Source of the DNA: Podocnemis expansa
Lineage: Eukaryota > Chordata > Testudines > Podocnemididae
Direction of reading: 5' to 3'
Assembly: GCA_007922195.1 (NCBI GenBank)
Contig: ML682090.1
Coordinates: 766,537 to 830,536 of the forward strand
DNA length: 64,000 bases
Below the pieces are notes generated by a model. It worked only from the letters and a program-made list of their open reading frames with translations, did no database searches and was not told the origin of the DNA. The translations under genes were made by a program, and so were the position numbers. Of the stretch, positions 23,370-35,528 are shown piece by piece (within the stretch, counting starts at the first letter, position 1; each line of letters opens with the position of its first letter).

Positions 23370-24180
23370 TCTATCCACAAGCTAAGCTATATGTTTGCTA
23401 ATTTATGTAACCCCCCTGGGGTTTTAAGGAGCGTGGTCCCTTTACATTTTCGCCCTGTGGGAGAGGTTGTGGAGCTGAGGAGGGGGCTGGGGCTGCAGCT
23501 GGAGGCCTGGGGAGGAGGAAGAGAGAGGGAGGCCCTGCCTGAAGCCAGGGAAGACAGAGCACCTGACCTGGGATGCCAGGCCAGCACCCACAGAAGGACA
23601 CTGTGCTGGGGAGAGTCGCCCAAGGACAGAGCAGCATCCAGTGACTGGCCATCTGGAGCTGTGGGGCCGTGAGTACAGCACCTGGGACTCAGGGGGGAGG
23701 TTGTAGTTAGTTAAGTGGGGAGGGGGCCGCTCTGGGTTCGCAGAGAGCGGCAGAAGAGACATCAGAGGGTTTTCTTTTGCTGGGAAAGTGCTGGCGCCGA
23801 AGACTAGGAGTTGCTGGACTGAACTCTGGACTGGAACTGTGCTGGGACTCCTGAACTCATGGTGCAGAACGAGGTCACGTCTGCCTCCAGCCTGCTGCAT
23901 TGTTGGGCCTTGCAGGGCCCTGTGTTAGCTGTTACTCTGTGTTACTGCTGCCCCATCTCCTCTGTTGGTTTCCCCTTTACACCTCTGTAAATAAACCTTC
24001 CCCGTTCCCATAATCCCTGCGCTATCCCAGTGTGTGTGTGGTCACTCTGGGGGTGTGGAACAGGTGCCCCTGGGGGCAAAGGGGCTCTCCTTGCTGTGTT
24101 CCTGTGCACACCCGTTCTCTGGTCAGAGCTGCCTGCAAGGCAGACTCAGTTTGGTTACGTGGGTGTTACATTTATAAGAT
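23370..24180 (+). mobile_element. LTR-like GC-rich sequence
   Basis: GC-rich, with aataaa at 23990-23995 followed by a gt-rich stretch (about 24030), as at the R/U5 boundary of an LTR. It lies just outside the region shared by B and C. Many frames are open on both strands because of composition. No gag or pol recognised; possibly a solo LTR. Confidence 0.35.
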
Positions 24181-24530
24181 GCCAAATTAAACTTCATCCT
24201 TTGCTTAAATCATGTGATGGACCTCTTGATGATTGTTTGTTACACAGCATACCAAGAGAGAAGTTAAATGAAAACCATCAAATATTCATGCTAGAAGATT
24301 ACAAACTAACACTACTTTTATTCTGAGAATTCAAAAGAACAACAAAAAGTCGTCATAAACAGAAAGAGACAAGCAGGCTGCTCCTTAAAAGAGAGCACTC
24401 ACCTGGGGTTAAACTATAATTTGGTTGTCCCTAGAACACTCCCACAGGGGTCGGCCCCCCTCTAAAATAGGTGGAGTACCTATCCACAGAACCCTTCCCT
24501 TGCCTCAATTCACACACATGCACCTAGCCA

Positions 24531-24552
24531 CCCCCCCCCCCCCCCCCCCCCC
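24531..24552. repeat. Poly-C tract
   Basis: About 22 consecutive C. Prone to sequencing error in length. Confidence 0.9.
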
Positions 24553-25334
24553 AAACAAAGCCCCCAGCAGCCGCCTCCCCCACAATCCTCTTACCTTTGC
24601 AGTTTGCAGGCTGCCTGACCAGCTGAAAGCTGCTTCCAGTCACAAGCTGCTCCACCCTGCAAGGAGTAGATTCACAAACTCCCAGACTGCCATGGGTCTC
24701 TGCTGGCTGGGTTTAAGGAGGAGCAGGGTTTAAGGTGGAGACACTGGAAGTCTGCATTCCGGCTGCTCGTGCTATTTTTAGGGGTCCCCGGAACACAGCA
24801 TTCCTATGCATTCCTCTATTTTTAGGGTCCCCAGAATGTTGTCAGCCTAAAAATACAGACCCCGGAACTGTGTTCTGGTGTGTTCCCCCTTACTTTAATC
24901 CATGGCATTCACCTTCCCTCATGCTGGGTGTCTCTTACCAGACTGACACCTCCTAGGTCCAGATTACACACTTATTTGCAGACAGGATGCAGGACCAGAA
25001 AAAAACTGCTGAAACTTAAAGGGATAAATCATAATTTTAACATAGTTTTCATAAACCACAGTGAGAGAAGCTATTGTTACTTGATTGATGTGAATCCCAT
25101 TTTATAAATCCCTGAAGCACTAAAGAGATTCCACTTGAACTGAAATCAGAAGGAAGTCTTTTTATGGGCAGCCAATTAAGTCACAAATATTCCATCTGAG
25201 AAACATTATGCTGTTACCCATTCTGAGCCTGAATTCCTTTTCTACTAGATGTTTGAGTCAAATTTCTTTTCCTCTTAGTTTTGTTCTGCAGGCACTGAGA
25301 GTAAGATTTTGAATCAGGTCCTCACTATGCCTTA

Positions 25335-25502
25335 GTCCTCACTTTTTGGGGGGGGGTCATATGTGTTGCCCCACAGATCTTTAAGAGGGAATAGAACATT
25401 TTCCTTTCCACATAACAAAGTCTTTCATAAACCAATCCATTAGCAAGCAGGTGTCTATCTGTCTCAAAGCATCACCTAGTCACTATTGAAGAAAGGCACA
25501 AG
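25335..25502 (+). promoter_or_regulatory. Decayed promoter / 5' UTR of gene B
   Basis: Homologous to the regions before genes A, C and D at unchanged spacing, but the E-box CACGTG is CACATA here (25409-25414), still 88 nt before the ATG. Confidence 0.55.
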
Positions 25503-25545
25503 ATGTCCTACCAGGTAGTTGGGATGATACTAATCTATCTGTGCA
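25503..25545 (+). pseudogene. Gene B exon 1: leader with mutated splice donor
   Basis: Codes MSYQVVGMILIYLC plus one base, aligned with the other leaders. The donor GT found in A, C and D is AT here (25546-25547; a|atacgt). The next GT, 4 nt downstream, would leave in phase 2 and shift the frame. With the E-box change, the DIRS insertion in the intron and the missing downstream exons, B is best called a pseudogene or gene fragment. Confidence 0.8.
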
Positions 25546-25768
25546 ATACGTATTTGAGCCTCAATTATTTCATAATTATTTTCCATCATGCTAAATACAA
25601 TCAACTTTCTGCACAAGACCTCTGTAATTCCACGAGGCACTAAGATCCGTCTGCTGACAGAAAAATAAAAATTTAGGTCATTGATTGAACTATTAAGAGG
25701 TGATGAAATATTTTATATTAAAACCACCTGAATGATGAAGACCTTGAACATCTCCCCCTGGCCACCCC

Positions 25769-26362
25769 ATGGCCTTATATATGGCGGCAGCCCTACCCCT
25801 CCTCAGTTCCATTTTTTCTGCCCTCAGCCACATTATCAGAATAGCCCGCTCCTTGCAATCACACAAGCAGTCTGTCATTGTGTCATTTGTGAGCCACTCG
25901 CTCAACTCGGAGAACCTCTTCATGGACATCGTTCCACCAGAAAGCGCTACTCTTACTGGGTGCTTGGCTCCAGAGCAGGAAATTTGCTCCTCCCTGCCAT
26001 CTGCCATGCTGGGGTTTAAACCTTGCACTGCCTGCAGCAAGGCCTTCCTGTGGGACAATCCCCACGAGAAGTGCCTCTGGTGCCTCAGCGAGGCCCATCT
26101 GGTCACCAAATGCTCTATCTGTCGGTCCTTTAAACCTAGGACCATAAAAGACAGAGAGCAAAGGCACCATGCATTGGCTTCGGAGCAAGTATGGCAGCCT
26201 ACCCTCAAAGCTTTGGGGCTATGCTCAGCATTGCATGCCAGTTCAGCACCAGAGCCATCTCAGCACCACTCTCCCCAAGAGCAAAAGACAACGCACTCGA
26301 CACCAGCTTCAGTACCAAAGCGTTGGCACCATTCTCTCTCTCCCCATGAGGGGCAACCCTAG
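25769..26362 (+). pseudogene. DIRS gag-like frame 1 (LAP2alpha-related zinc-binding part)
   Basis: The middle of the frame (about residues 87-120) has CTACSKAF, then EKCLWCLSEAH and CSICRSF: paired C-x2-C motifs seen in DIRS1-like gag proteins and in the exon of mammalian LAP2alpha derived from them. The start is uncertain and the reading breaks after about 26360. Not expected to be functional. Confidence 0.65.
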
Positions 26363-27098
26363 GACCAGCAGCAGTCGGTACCAGTTTCCTCCACTCCAGA
26401 GGCTTTTGAGGCAGTGAAGGCACTTCTGCTCCTGTCAATGCCTCCCAAACCTACACCTCCCAGAAAGCAGGGTAAGCCTGCCTTCTTTTAGGGAGCCTGT
26501 TCATCCAGAAAAAGGTACCAGACTCCTCTGGTTTTGGTACCTGACTCCCCAGCATCAGAGCCGGGTGCCCAGCAAGAGGCCCCTAGCACCATTAGGGAGC
26601 AGGGCCCAGCAGCCTCCCCTCTGTGCCATTCCACTTTGTCCCTGTCGGCACCATCAACTAAAGCTCCTCCACAATGCTGAAGCCGAGTCCAATGCAGGTC
26701 CAAAAAGCATGCCGAACCCCAAGTCCCAAGGAAGGGACCTCAAGGGGGAGGAAACGGCCCTGTCCGCAGTCTTCAGTACTGACACCTTATAGGTACCAAC
26801 CCCATGAGTGCTCTTCTCTAGAGACCCCACCAGTCTTCTGCGGTACCAATCAGCCAAGCCCAGCCCGGCTCTGTGTCTTCCAGCACCCAATGGAGCCCTG
26901 AACCCCAGGCCCTGCTCCAATACAGGGGACCTCACAGCACATTTTGATTTCCTCTGCCATGAGTGCACTTACTTGGGTTTGGAGGCTCATTTGCCCACAG
27001 AGCCCAGTGACATTTTATTTGGCCCTGGTCTCACTTCACCTTCAGAGCCCATAACAGTTCCCCTGCACCCTTGCGTGCAGGAGATCACCATGGCATGA

Positions 27099-27716
27099 TT
27101 GCAAACCCCCAGGTCCTTCGCTCCAGTCTCGGATACAGTGGGACGAAAGTACCAGGTTCCTGCAGAAGATTTTCCTTTTCTGTCCTACCACCCAGTACCA
27201 TCTCAAAGGGTGGTGGAAGTGGCCTTAGACCCCGGACTGTTCCCCTATGACCCACTCCTGACGTTTAGAGAGGTGTGGGAGTTAAACTTGTTGGGGCAGA
27301 AGGCTTACTCCTCCTCTGCCTTCCAGCTCCAGATAGCCAACCACCAGGCTCTGGTGGCCAGGTATATCATGGATGTGTGGGAGTCCATGAATAGGTTTAG
27401 ACATCTGCTCCCCCAGGAGAACAGGGCAAACTATGATGCCTTTGTTGAAGAGGGTAGGCTGGCATCCAAGGACCTGCTGTTATTTGCCTGGGACACTTCA
27501 GATATGGCAAGCCGCAGTGTGGCTTCCACCGTGGTCCTGAAGTGGCCAGCATGGCTCCGGGAGGCAGGGGTGCCCCCTCCTCCCAACAGGTTATACTGCA
27601 CCTCCCTTTTGAAGGGGGTCCCTCTTTGCAGAAGGGACAGACTGTATGCACTGCAATGCCCAGGATGCCTGAGGGCACCTAAAATATTTGGGCATGCTAT
27701 CTTCTTGGCCCACTAA
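27099..27716 (+). pseudogene. DIRS gag-like frame 2 (LAP2alpha C-terminal-like helical part)
   Basis: Contains FQLQIANHQALVARYIMDVW, then LLPQENRANYDAFVEEG and AVASTVVLKWPAWLR-like sequence, the pattern of the alpha-helical C-terminal domain shared by DIRS1-like gag and LAP2alpha. Same element as the preceding frame, separated by frameshifts. Confidence 0.65.
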
Positions 27717-30658
27717 CTGCCCTCCCAGCCCATAATGGACAGTGAATGATCCTCTCATGCCCTGCATGTTTGTTCCTCCCAGGGACCTTCCCCACCCCCA
27801 GGATTGCAAAGGACACCCTGTTCTTACCCCCGGACCGCCCACCCTTTACCAGTACAGGTCAATTGGGCTAGCATTACGCCTGGGTTTTGCCCTTCAGGAG
27901 AGCACTAATTGAGCCCACATTGGGTGACAGGGGGCAAGTATATCTCCTTCGTGTTCAAGAGGGAATGCAATTCAGGTGCAGGGCACTAAGCACCTCACAA
28001 ATCGCCTCCTAGAATAAAGTACCCAGTGGGTCTGCTGGAATACTCCTTTAGGGTTTCTTCCTCTTGTGTGGCATTCCCCCTGAGGATGCCTCCCCTGCAG
28101 CTCTTCAGGCAGTTCATATCCACATTAGCTTACAAGGACATGTACGGGACAGGTTATGGTGAACCACCCTACCCTATCTCCAAGTCCCGCTGCCCCTTGA
28201 GGCCACAATTGCAAATACCAGATACTCCTTATGTCATGGTATTGGAGGCCCCCCCACCTTCTTCTGCCTCCATAATCAAATAGGCTACCACTAGGCAGCG
28301 CAATGGGGCATATCCATGGGGGATGCTGGAGACTATACCCTGCTTTCCCACATAGCTTAGGATGGTCAGCTCAGTATCCTTCATCTGATGGCCACTAGAT
28401 CCCAAATCTTGGGTGGACATTTTACCCCCCCTTCCACCCCCTTGGGGGCTGCTTTTCCTGAGGTAACATGGGGGGATCCGAGGGCTTCCTGTGTTTTCTA
28501 TAGGGGTAGCCTTTTCTTTTTGAGGAGGGAGGTCCCCACTCTTTGGGGTCACTCTTTGCATGCAATACATGAGTGTCCAGTGCCAGGCGCCAACCTCTCG
28601 TTTCCAGTGTGCCTCTGGTGACTACCATCTTCCTAAAATCGACAGGTAAACCACCACCAATGGGCTTGCTGACCAGGTGTGCCCTGTGGCCCCTTTTCTT
28701 TTATTCTCTGGCCGACTACGCTTTGTGTCAAGCCTTTACCCACTCTGCTAATGCCCTGTCCCTTGGGATCTGTATTGGCAGGCATTGGATTAGCCATTTT
28801 TCTTACAAGGTGCCTGGCCCGTAGCTGGTGGGCTCATCCTTGTTGGTCATTTTCCCACCTCATGTGCCCATGTTTTCTTCCATATTCCAGAATAGGGGCC
28901 TTCGACTCTGCCACTCCCTCCTGTGTGGACATACCTCTTCTTCACATTCCAGTTTACTGGAAATCAGTGAAGTCCCATTCCTGTCCCCGTGGTCAGTACT
29001 CCACACTGTACCCTGAAGGTCATGGGCACTCTTTTGGTTTGTCATGTCATTTTCGGTCCTCTGCGCTCACTCACTCTGAGGACACCTCATCCCTCGCAGT
29101 ACCATCTAGCCTTCCCCACCCATCTTGAGGGGGGAGATCCAACGACTCCCGAGAGCTTGCTGTTGGGGACAGCGACTCTTCTCAGGGCAAAGCCCTTATG
29201 TTGCCTTCCTTGCCCCATTCCAGTTAGGGGTAAATACCCACCTGCTTGGGAAGACAGTTTTCTCTCCTAATCACAAGGGTTTCCACCAAAGTGTTGTGGA
29301 GGGCTCCTTGGTTCTAATCCTTCGGTGCCAGTTTTTCACCCACCAATCCCACAAGGGCCACTAGTTAGAGCCACTGACTGATGGCAGCTCTCTCATTTCC
29401 TCCATGTGCTACAACAGACAGTCATAGGCACCCTTCCTCATGTACTCTAAATCCAGTATCCCTGTGTTTTTTGCCCAGTTCAAGCCCAGGGCGGTCAGCA
29501 GTCTTTTGGTCTTGCTAACCTCCTTTTTCCCATCTAGGGTGGTGCCCCTCTTCCCCAACATATCCCTGGCTTGGGAGGATCATCCTCCCATGCCCCCTTT
29601 TGCTCTTGGATAATTAACAAAGGGAATAACTGTTCCCATTTTAAATTCCACTGCCTCCTTCAAGAACTCTTCTACCCAGTGTTTGGGATGTCTTCGAAAT
29701 CTTCTCTTCCTTCCCTCCTCATCCTTCCCCTTCGAATGTTCCATGGGGGAAGTGTATGGCTTTGCCCACTCATTGCCCTTATCCATCCGCCTCCCTGCTA
29801 GCCACAGGAGATGCTCGGGTTACAGAAGCGATATAACTTATACGTGCAAAGGTACTACTTAACACTGTGCCCCACCCCCATCCTCTAACCAACTAAGCTG
29901 AGGTCAGTTTCCTCCTACATTATGACCATCGGACCTTCCTTTTCATTGACACCTTTAAAGGTGATGGTTTGACCCCTTAACCAAGTGGGCTTGTACAAAC
30001 ATTCCTTGGCCTTGCGATTCTTTCCCTGCCCCGTCATCTACCAGAGGCCATACCTAGCCATGGGCCTCTGAAGGGGCGTTCAGTATCTCTGTTGATGTGT
30101 TGGCGATTGCCCACCAAGGAAACTATTCTTACCAAGTGGTTGGTTGGTTCCTGCCACACTACCCTGTAACCCCTTTCCCTTAGTTGGATCAGTAGAGGGG
30201 TCCCTCTTTCTCTTTCTCTCTCTTTTACTGCTTCCTAGTATCTGTCAGTAGGCCACCTTTTTTTCTGGACTCCACCTTAGCTTTCCTCATCAAACCGGCT
30301 AAGGTATGTGTCATAGGCCTAAGGCCAGAGGACACACTCTGTCCGCCTTTCTTAGGCAGGTGTCTTACCACCAGCCTTTCATGTACCTCATCTGATGGTG
30401 CCTAACCAATTCCAGAATTTGGCACCTGTGTCTTTTCTCCATGATAAGGTGACTCTAGGCCTCCCTCTGCCCCTGCTGGTCACAGACAGGGAACCCTCAA
30501 GGAGCACAGGCCTTTGTCTTTTCTCCACTTAGGCCAGGCCATACAACTTACTGGCTCCTCTATGCCTGGGTTTTGGCCATTACAGGGGTAACCATGCTGA
30601 TGGCAGGAAAAACCCAACTCCTCCTGCCATCCTCGGTATGGCAAGCAGTTGCCTATTA

Positions 30659-30750
30659 CTGAATGTATCTGAGCAGCGCTCGAAGAAGAACAGTGGGTTA
30701 CTTACCAGTAATCATCCTTCTTCGAGATGGCCTGCTCGGATTCATTCAGA
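30659..30750. repeat. Internal complementary region (hairpin) of the DIRS element
   Basis: Left arm tgaatgtatctgagcagcgc, then tcgaagaag; right arm cttcttcgaga, then a stretch complementary to the left arm. A third copy, in direct orientation, lies at 30934-30965. DIRS elements carry such sequences, complementary to their termini and used in circularisation. Confidence 0.7.
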
Positions 30751-31007
30751 ACCCTCCCACCATCCCCCCTATGTGGAGTTGACGACTTCTAGGCACTAAG
30801 GAGGGGCAGGGCTGTGACCATATATATAGCCACGGGGTGGCCAGGGGACATTGGCCACCAGCCGTGTTCTGACAGACTAGGGCTAAAAAGCTTTTCAACC
30901 AATCATGCACTGAGGCACGTACACCTATTACTGAATGAATCCGAGCAGGCCATCTTGAAGAAAGACAGTTATTGGTAAGTAAACCATCATTCTCTATCCC
31001 TGCAGAG

Positions 31008-31337
31008 TTACCGCCTCAGAAATAGGCATGCAAATCCCAGCAGAGTTCAGGCTGTGGTCTGGAGAGACTGCACAGCTGCCCTGTAGTCTTGCAAAAGGAG
31101 CGTCAAGCATGATGTGGTATAGAGAACAGAGTGGAAATTTACAGTGGATTTACCAGAGTTCTTGGGGTACAACTTCAAATGGAAAATATCTGAATAAAGC
31201 AAACAATACGGCAAATCAGGTCTCTCTAATCATCAATAACGTCCAGAGAAATGACATGGGAGTTTATTACTGTGACCTCTCTGCTTCTGTGCATTTACAG
31301 CCCAGCTTCAGGAACGGGACCAGACTCATTGTCACAG
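31008..31337 (+). CDS. Gene B exon 2: V-set domain with J-like segment (gene B probably dead)
   Basis: 330-nt phase 1-1 exon, frame open. First Cys in QLPCSL, WYREQ Trp, GVYYC second Cys. The N-terminus is three residues shorter than in C. The J-like part is FRNGTRLIVT, with Arg for the first Gly of the FGxGT bulge. The V type is shared with gene C (YREQSGNLQ, SNGKYL). Acceptor gcagag, donor gtgagt. The pyrimidine tract before it survives, but only about 22 nt of the original intron remain beside the DIRS end. No C1 exon follows before gene C. Confidence 0.75.
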
Positions 31338-31650
31338 GTGAGTTTCCAATGACTGAGATCAATGATAATTTAATACATGGAGGTTTTGTGTAAAAATGGT
31401 CTTTATTTGCAAGGTTGTGACTGCTCACAATTTTAGCTTTAAGCCTTGGTGTTTGTGGGAAAAGGCAGCATGTTCCAGCGAGTGATCCAAGACATGGGCT
31501 TGGAATGTAGGAAGCTGGGGTTCTATTTCTGAATCACAAGGCACAGAGGATGAAATTTTTCAGGGGAATCAGTATGCAGTAGTTTCCATAAAGAGGACAA
31601 AATAAATGACCTGATGTTTTAATTGCTCACCCCCTCACATTCAGTCTCAG
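31338..31650 (+). other. Intron remnant after the gene B V exon
   Basis: Collinear with 38700-39005 after the gene C V exon up to the shared 'acattcag', then homology stops abruptly. Confidence 0.7.
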
Positions 31651-33678
31651 GATTCCTCTCCTCTTCCCCTGGCAACACTAATTCGCTGACCCTTGCCAGG
31701 CGGACCCAAGGACACTATCATTACAGGACCAACAAGGGGTGATAAAACATCAGGTTGCTTTCACAAACATAGTCCTGTATTTGTTTTAACCTCTAGGATC
31801 TTAGCAATAAATCCAGAGGGGATAGGATGCAGGGGGAGACCCACTCTTGCCCCCCACCTTCTTTTCTCAACCCTAGGATGGCATGCCCAGAGACCCTTCT
31901 TGGGCAACAGTCCAACTGGTTTTTCACAAAGGGGAAAGAACCAGGATATCCACTCCCTCTCAGCTCCAAACCACCTCAGAACCTAAGATTTAGCAGGGTA
32001 TACCACCCTATTCATCGATCCCAAGCGAGCATGGGCCAATCAGTCTCTGCTCTTATACTGGGTCGGGTAGGGAAACACCCTCACCCCTCAAGTACGAAGG
32101 GATCAAGGGAAGGTTTGCTGCCCTCCCTTAACCCCGGCCAGTGCTGCTCTCACTGCCCCCATAAGGGTCCAAATGTCCTCAATCATCTCGCCTCTATGAA
32201 CCCCATAAACCTCTGAAGCTTCAGTGCAGACCCCACCGAGACCCACAGAAGACAGTGACTGTGGGGAAGACTGCCCTTCCCCATGAGGGTTACAGTGAGT
32301 TATGGCCTGCCACTCCACGGGGCAGACCTTGATAGCAGCCTGAGCCTATAAGAGGTGTCAATCTCCAACACTCCAGCAACAGGTCAGAGAGGCCTCTGCC
32401 CCTCTTTGCTAATCCTGACACTAACCCCAAGCTACCTCCACTGCTAGGCAGACACAGCCCTTTTCCCCACTGACACCGGGGAAGAGAAATAATGGGAGAG
32501 TCAGCTCCCACACACTCCACACTTTACGATCCCCTGCTTTTTGAGGATAGGGCCTATCAACCCATTCTCAAGGTTCCCTGGGAAGAGAGTTCAACTCTCC
32601 TTGATAGGGTGGAGGGCTCTCAATGCTCCCCCTCCCACCACCACCAGATCCCTGAGGGGTATAGGGCAGTTCTACCCTCAGCCCAGAGAGCTACCACCCC
32701 ATGAATCAGAAATGGGGTGCTCCACATCTCAACAGGGTCACCCTATAAACACCTGATCCCAGAGACATCATTGGTTCTTTTGTGGGAAATTCCTTCAGCC
32801 TTCAGAGAATGGTTTGAGGCTCCTAGCAAATTAGATGGGCCTAACATACAATGGTAGCATGCCCTACAAAGGGTTTCCCCAAAGCTCCTTACCCCACTCC
32901 CTCAACGAATGAGGGAAACGGCCTCTTGTACCACGGCAAGAAAATTATTATGTCTCTGGTTCTTTCACTCTCCGGTCTTCTTTCCTGTCCAGGACTACCC
33001 TCTACCCCCTGATTTGCTATTAGTGTACATGGTGGGGCCCTATTACAGGTGACATTCCCCTTTCCAAGGAAGTAGAGACATAGTCCTTCCCAACCGACCC
33101 TAAGAAACACCTTGATATCTGAATGGTCGATTAGGAGTGTCATACGGTTGATCGGGGACTGCCCAAGCAATCAAACCATAGCCTGTCACAAAGCAACTCT
33201 CCTGAATTAGGAGAGGCTTGCTACTTTACCACCTACAGGCGGGCTGGGAGACAGCAGCTGGTCACTTGGGACGTACCTCCAGAGCATGCACTACTGAGGG
33301 CAGAGGGCACGTACTGATACCTAAATAGCCCCCCATTTGGAAAAAGCCACAAGGTAGCCCTTTCTGTTTTTCTTCTCCCTCTGCCTTGTTTTTCCCATAG
33401 AACAGACAAGGAGAAGAATGAGGGAATCACTCAATCAGTCTCCCAATTTGTGTGGAGATCAGCTGAAACCCAAGACAGGGATTCCATTATCACCCAACTC
33501 GTCATGCACCCATCCTCACTTCAGACCCTAGGGGTGTATGAATGCCAAGTTTTTCACCCCCTTCCCCCCCCCCAAAGGGTCTGAGGAGTTTCTCCCAGAA
33601 CTCTGAATGGGAATTTTCCTTCAAGGGGACCCCCATGCCTGTCACAAGGTCAGGGCAGAAGGGATATTCCCACCAGGA
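31651..33678. other. Unidentified DNA after gene B
   Basis: C-rich on the + strand, no exon, RNA gene or repeat that I can name. Short frames on both strands lack any family signature. It replaces the expected C1 region of gene B. Could be a large retroelement insertion. Confidence 0.35.
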
Positions 33679-34560
33679 GGTGTTGGGGAGAAATATGGAG
33701 ATGTCAATTGTGTTCTGTATTTTGCCGTATTGTAAGCAGCATGTATTTTGTGTAATGTTATACGATGCGGGTAATGTTTGAGCATGCTCCTCCCCAGAAC
33801 TGGGCCCTGGCTCACCCAGGCGGAGTGAGTGACAGCTACTATTGGCAGGCAGCCAAAGGCTGCAAAGTCTGCCCAGCAACAGGCTCTGACTGTGGACGCA
33901 GCCATTTTTTATTTTAAAAGGGCTGTGTGCAGAAAGTAGGGGGCCGCATGAAAACAGGCAAGGACCATGCACACCAAGCCTAGAAGGTTCAACATTCTGC
34001 CTATGGAGTGGTTTTTTGGCACGAAACAGACTGTGCCCTGATTGGCTGAGACTCGTGATATTTAAGGGGTTTTTCTCCTCAGGCGTGAGGTGAGTGTGTG
34101 AAGGGTGTATGAGTGAGAGCAAGGGACTCTGGTGTGAATGAGAGTGTGCATGTTAGGGCTTGGGCCTCGGAGATCCTAAAAGGACTCCTGGTAGGCCGAA
34201 GAGGACGGCGACAGAATAGAAGTCCCTGAAGACACGAGCAACTGGCCAAGACATTCGCCAGGCAGGCTCAGAGACTTTGACAACGGGGCGAAGGACGTTT
34301 GTTATAGGACTGGCCAGAAGAGGCACTGAAGCAGACAAGCCGAGTCAGGAGGACCTGAGGCAGGCCAGAGATCGAGCCCAGCGCCTTCAGGTGAAGAAAA
34401 GCAGTGAGGACCAGCTGTGGGTTATGAGAATTGGTGGAGTGTCTCACCTCCAGAGGGGTGGTCCTGTTATACTTGTTTGATTTGCTTAGCTGTTTGTTTC
34501 CCTATCCCAATGTCCTTTCCTGTTCTCTTCCTTTAACAAAATGTGCTGCGGTTAACTGCA
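33679..34560 (+). mobile_element. LTR-like or promoter-like sequence
   Basis: Starts tgttggggag, has a TATA-like gatatttaagg at about 34057, and a T-rich run near 34490-34540. The layout resembles an LTR followed by leader sequence. No matching second LTR was found, so this is tentative. Confidence 0.3.
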
Positions 34561-34991
34561 TGTCAGCTTGGTCTCTATAACCTCACACTCACAGTAAAGA
34601 TGGGGACGGGTTGATAGATGCCCTCGGGAAAAGTATCTGAGGGGTCCGGTGTAGCAAAGAGATGTGGCCACCCTCTGGGAAAAGGCAGCTAAACCTGCAA
34701 AATGGCCGGAGGGCGGAGTCAGGCAGGGGCTGTCAGTCAGCCCAGAAGTGGAGGGGTGGGACAGGAAGTATAAAGGGAGAGGCAGGCAGCTCAGTTGAGG
34801 CCAGGGTGGTGGAGGGGAAGGCTGCAACTCTGCCTGCTCCTGACCCTGCACAGCCCAAGGGAGGAGCTGGGCCCTGGCAGCCCGAACCGGACCCGTCGGC
34901 CTGGCCAGGGCCACCCTGAGGCAGCGACTGGGGCCCCCTACCCGAACCCTGGGTTGTTCCCCGCCAGCTGGAGAGACTGCCAGGAGGGGGA

Positions 34992-35528
34992 TTGATGAGG
35001 CAGCCAGAGCCGACACCGGACGGGGAGCCTGCACCCCAAGCTACCTCGGAGGACCTGGAGGAGCTATCCCTAGCTGATGAAGAGCCCAGTGCCTGGCCTA
35101 CCCCATGCGATCTGGAGGAGCTACCCCTGGCTGATGAGGGTCCTGCGCCAGCAACCCCCTCATGTGACCTGGAGGAGCTACCCCTCGCTGAGGAGCTGGA
35201 CACACTTCCGGACTTGCCTCCACCTGATGAGGTCGAGGGCTTCTACAATGTACCCCTGGGCGACTACCTGGAGGAACTGGACAGCGAGATATGGCCGAGA
35301 CGAGGGCCCCAGGGTGGCCAGGGGGAAATCGAGGCTCAGGCCTCCGCGGGGGGTCTCCTCGCTGAGGCAGCGTGTTGCAGCCTGGACCCCGCTGACCCCT
35401 ATACGGAGGCCTCCGACGCTCTGCGGGTGGCGTGGCGTGGCCGGGACCCCACTGACCCATGCACCGAAGCCTCCGGTGGTCAGTGTGTTGCGGCCCGGAC
35501 CCCACTGACCCAGGCCCCACAGCTCTAG
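34992..35528 (+). CDS. Hypothetical acidic repeat protein, possibly retroelement-encoded
   Basis: 178 codons. The N-terminal half has three roughly 19-residue repeats built on DLEEL(S/P)LA(D/E)E. The C-terminal half has two roughly 20-residue repeats starting DP(A/T)DP(Y/C)TEAS. The product would be very acidic and low in complexity. A TATA-like gaagtataaaggg lies upstream at about 34768. The GC content is far above that of neighbouring DNA, and all six frames are rather open, so coding is not proven. It may be a minisatellite within a transposon. No function can be assigned. Confidence 0.3.
   Translation: MMRQPEPTPDGEPAPQATSEDLEELSLADEEPSAWPTPCDLEELPLADEGPAPATPSCDLEELPLAEELDTLPDLPPPDEVEGFYNVPLGDYLEELDSEIWPRRGPQGGQGEIEAQASAGGLLAEAACCSLDPADPYTEASDALRVAWRGRDPTDPCTEASGGQCVAARTPLTQAPQL

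Larger units (their letters stand above)
24240..25735. repeat. Segmental duplication, B copy (upstream of gene B)
   Basis: Collinear with 36884-37870 upstream of gene C. Matching landmarks include the acacagcata start, 'tgctactttt'/'acactacttt' blocks, and the shared end tattttatattaaaacca. The B copy carries an extra segment at about 24420-24940 with a poly-C tract. Confidence 0.8.
25738..30985 (+). mobile_element. DIRS1-like retrotransposon, degraded, in gene B intron 1
   Basis: Left end (25741-25805) is inverted relative to 30790-30870: both carry ctggccacccc(a/g)tggc followed by a tatatatgg run and 'cagccct(a/g)cccctcct'. Such inverted terminal repeats are typical of DIRS elements. Inside are two gag-type frames (25769-26362, 27099-27716), then decayed DNA to 30640 in which short stretches such as FLIKPAKVCVIGLRPED resemble the tyrosine-recombinase end. 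A hairpin at 30659-30750 matches the internal complementary region. Flanks at 25735 and 30985 rejoin gene C intron sequence. It ends only about 22 nt before the V exon of gene B. Confidence 0.75.

Noticed and set aside
23387..23900. Frames up to 152 codons on both strands
   Set aside because: Composition of an LTR-like GC-rich stretch; open in nearly all frames.
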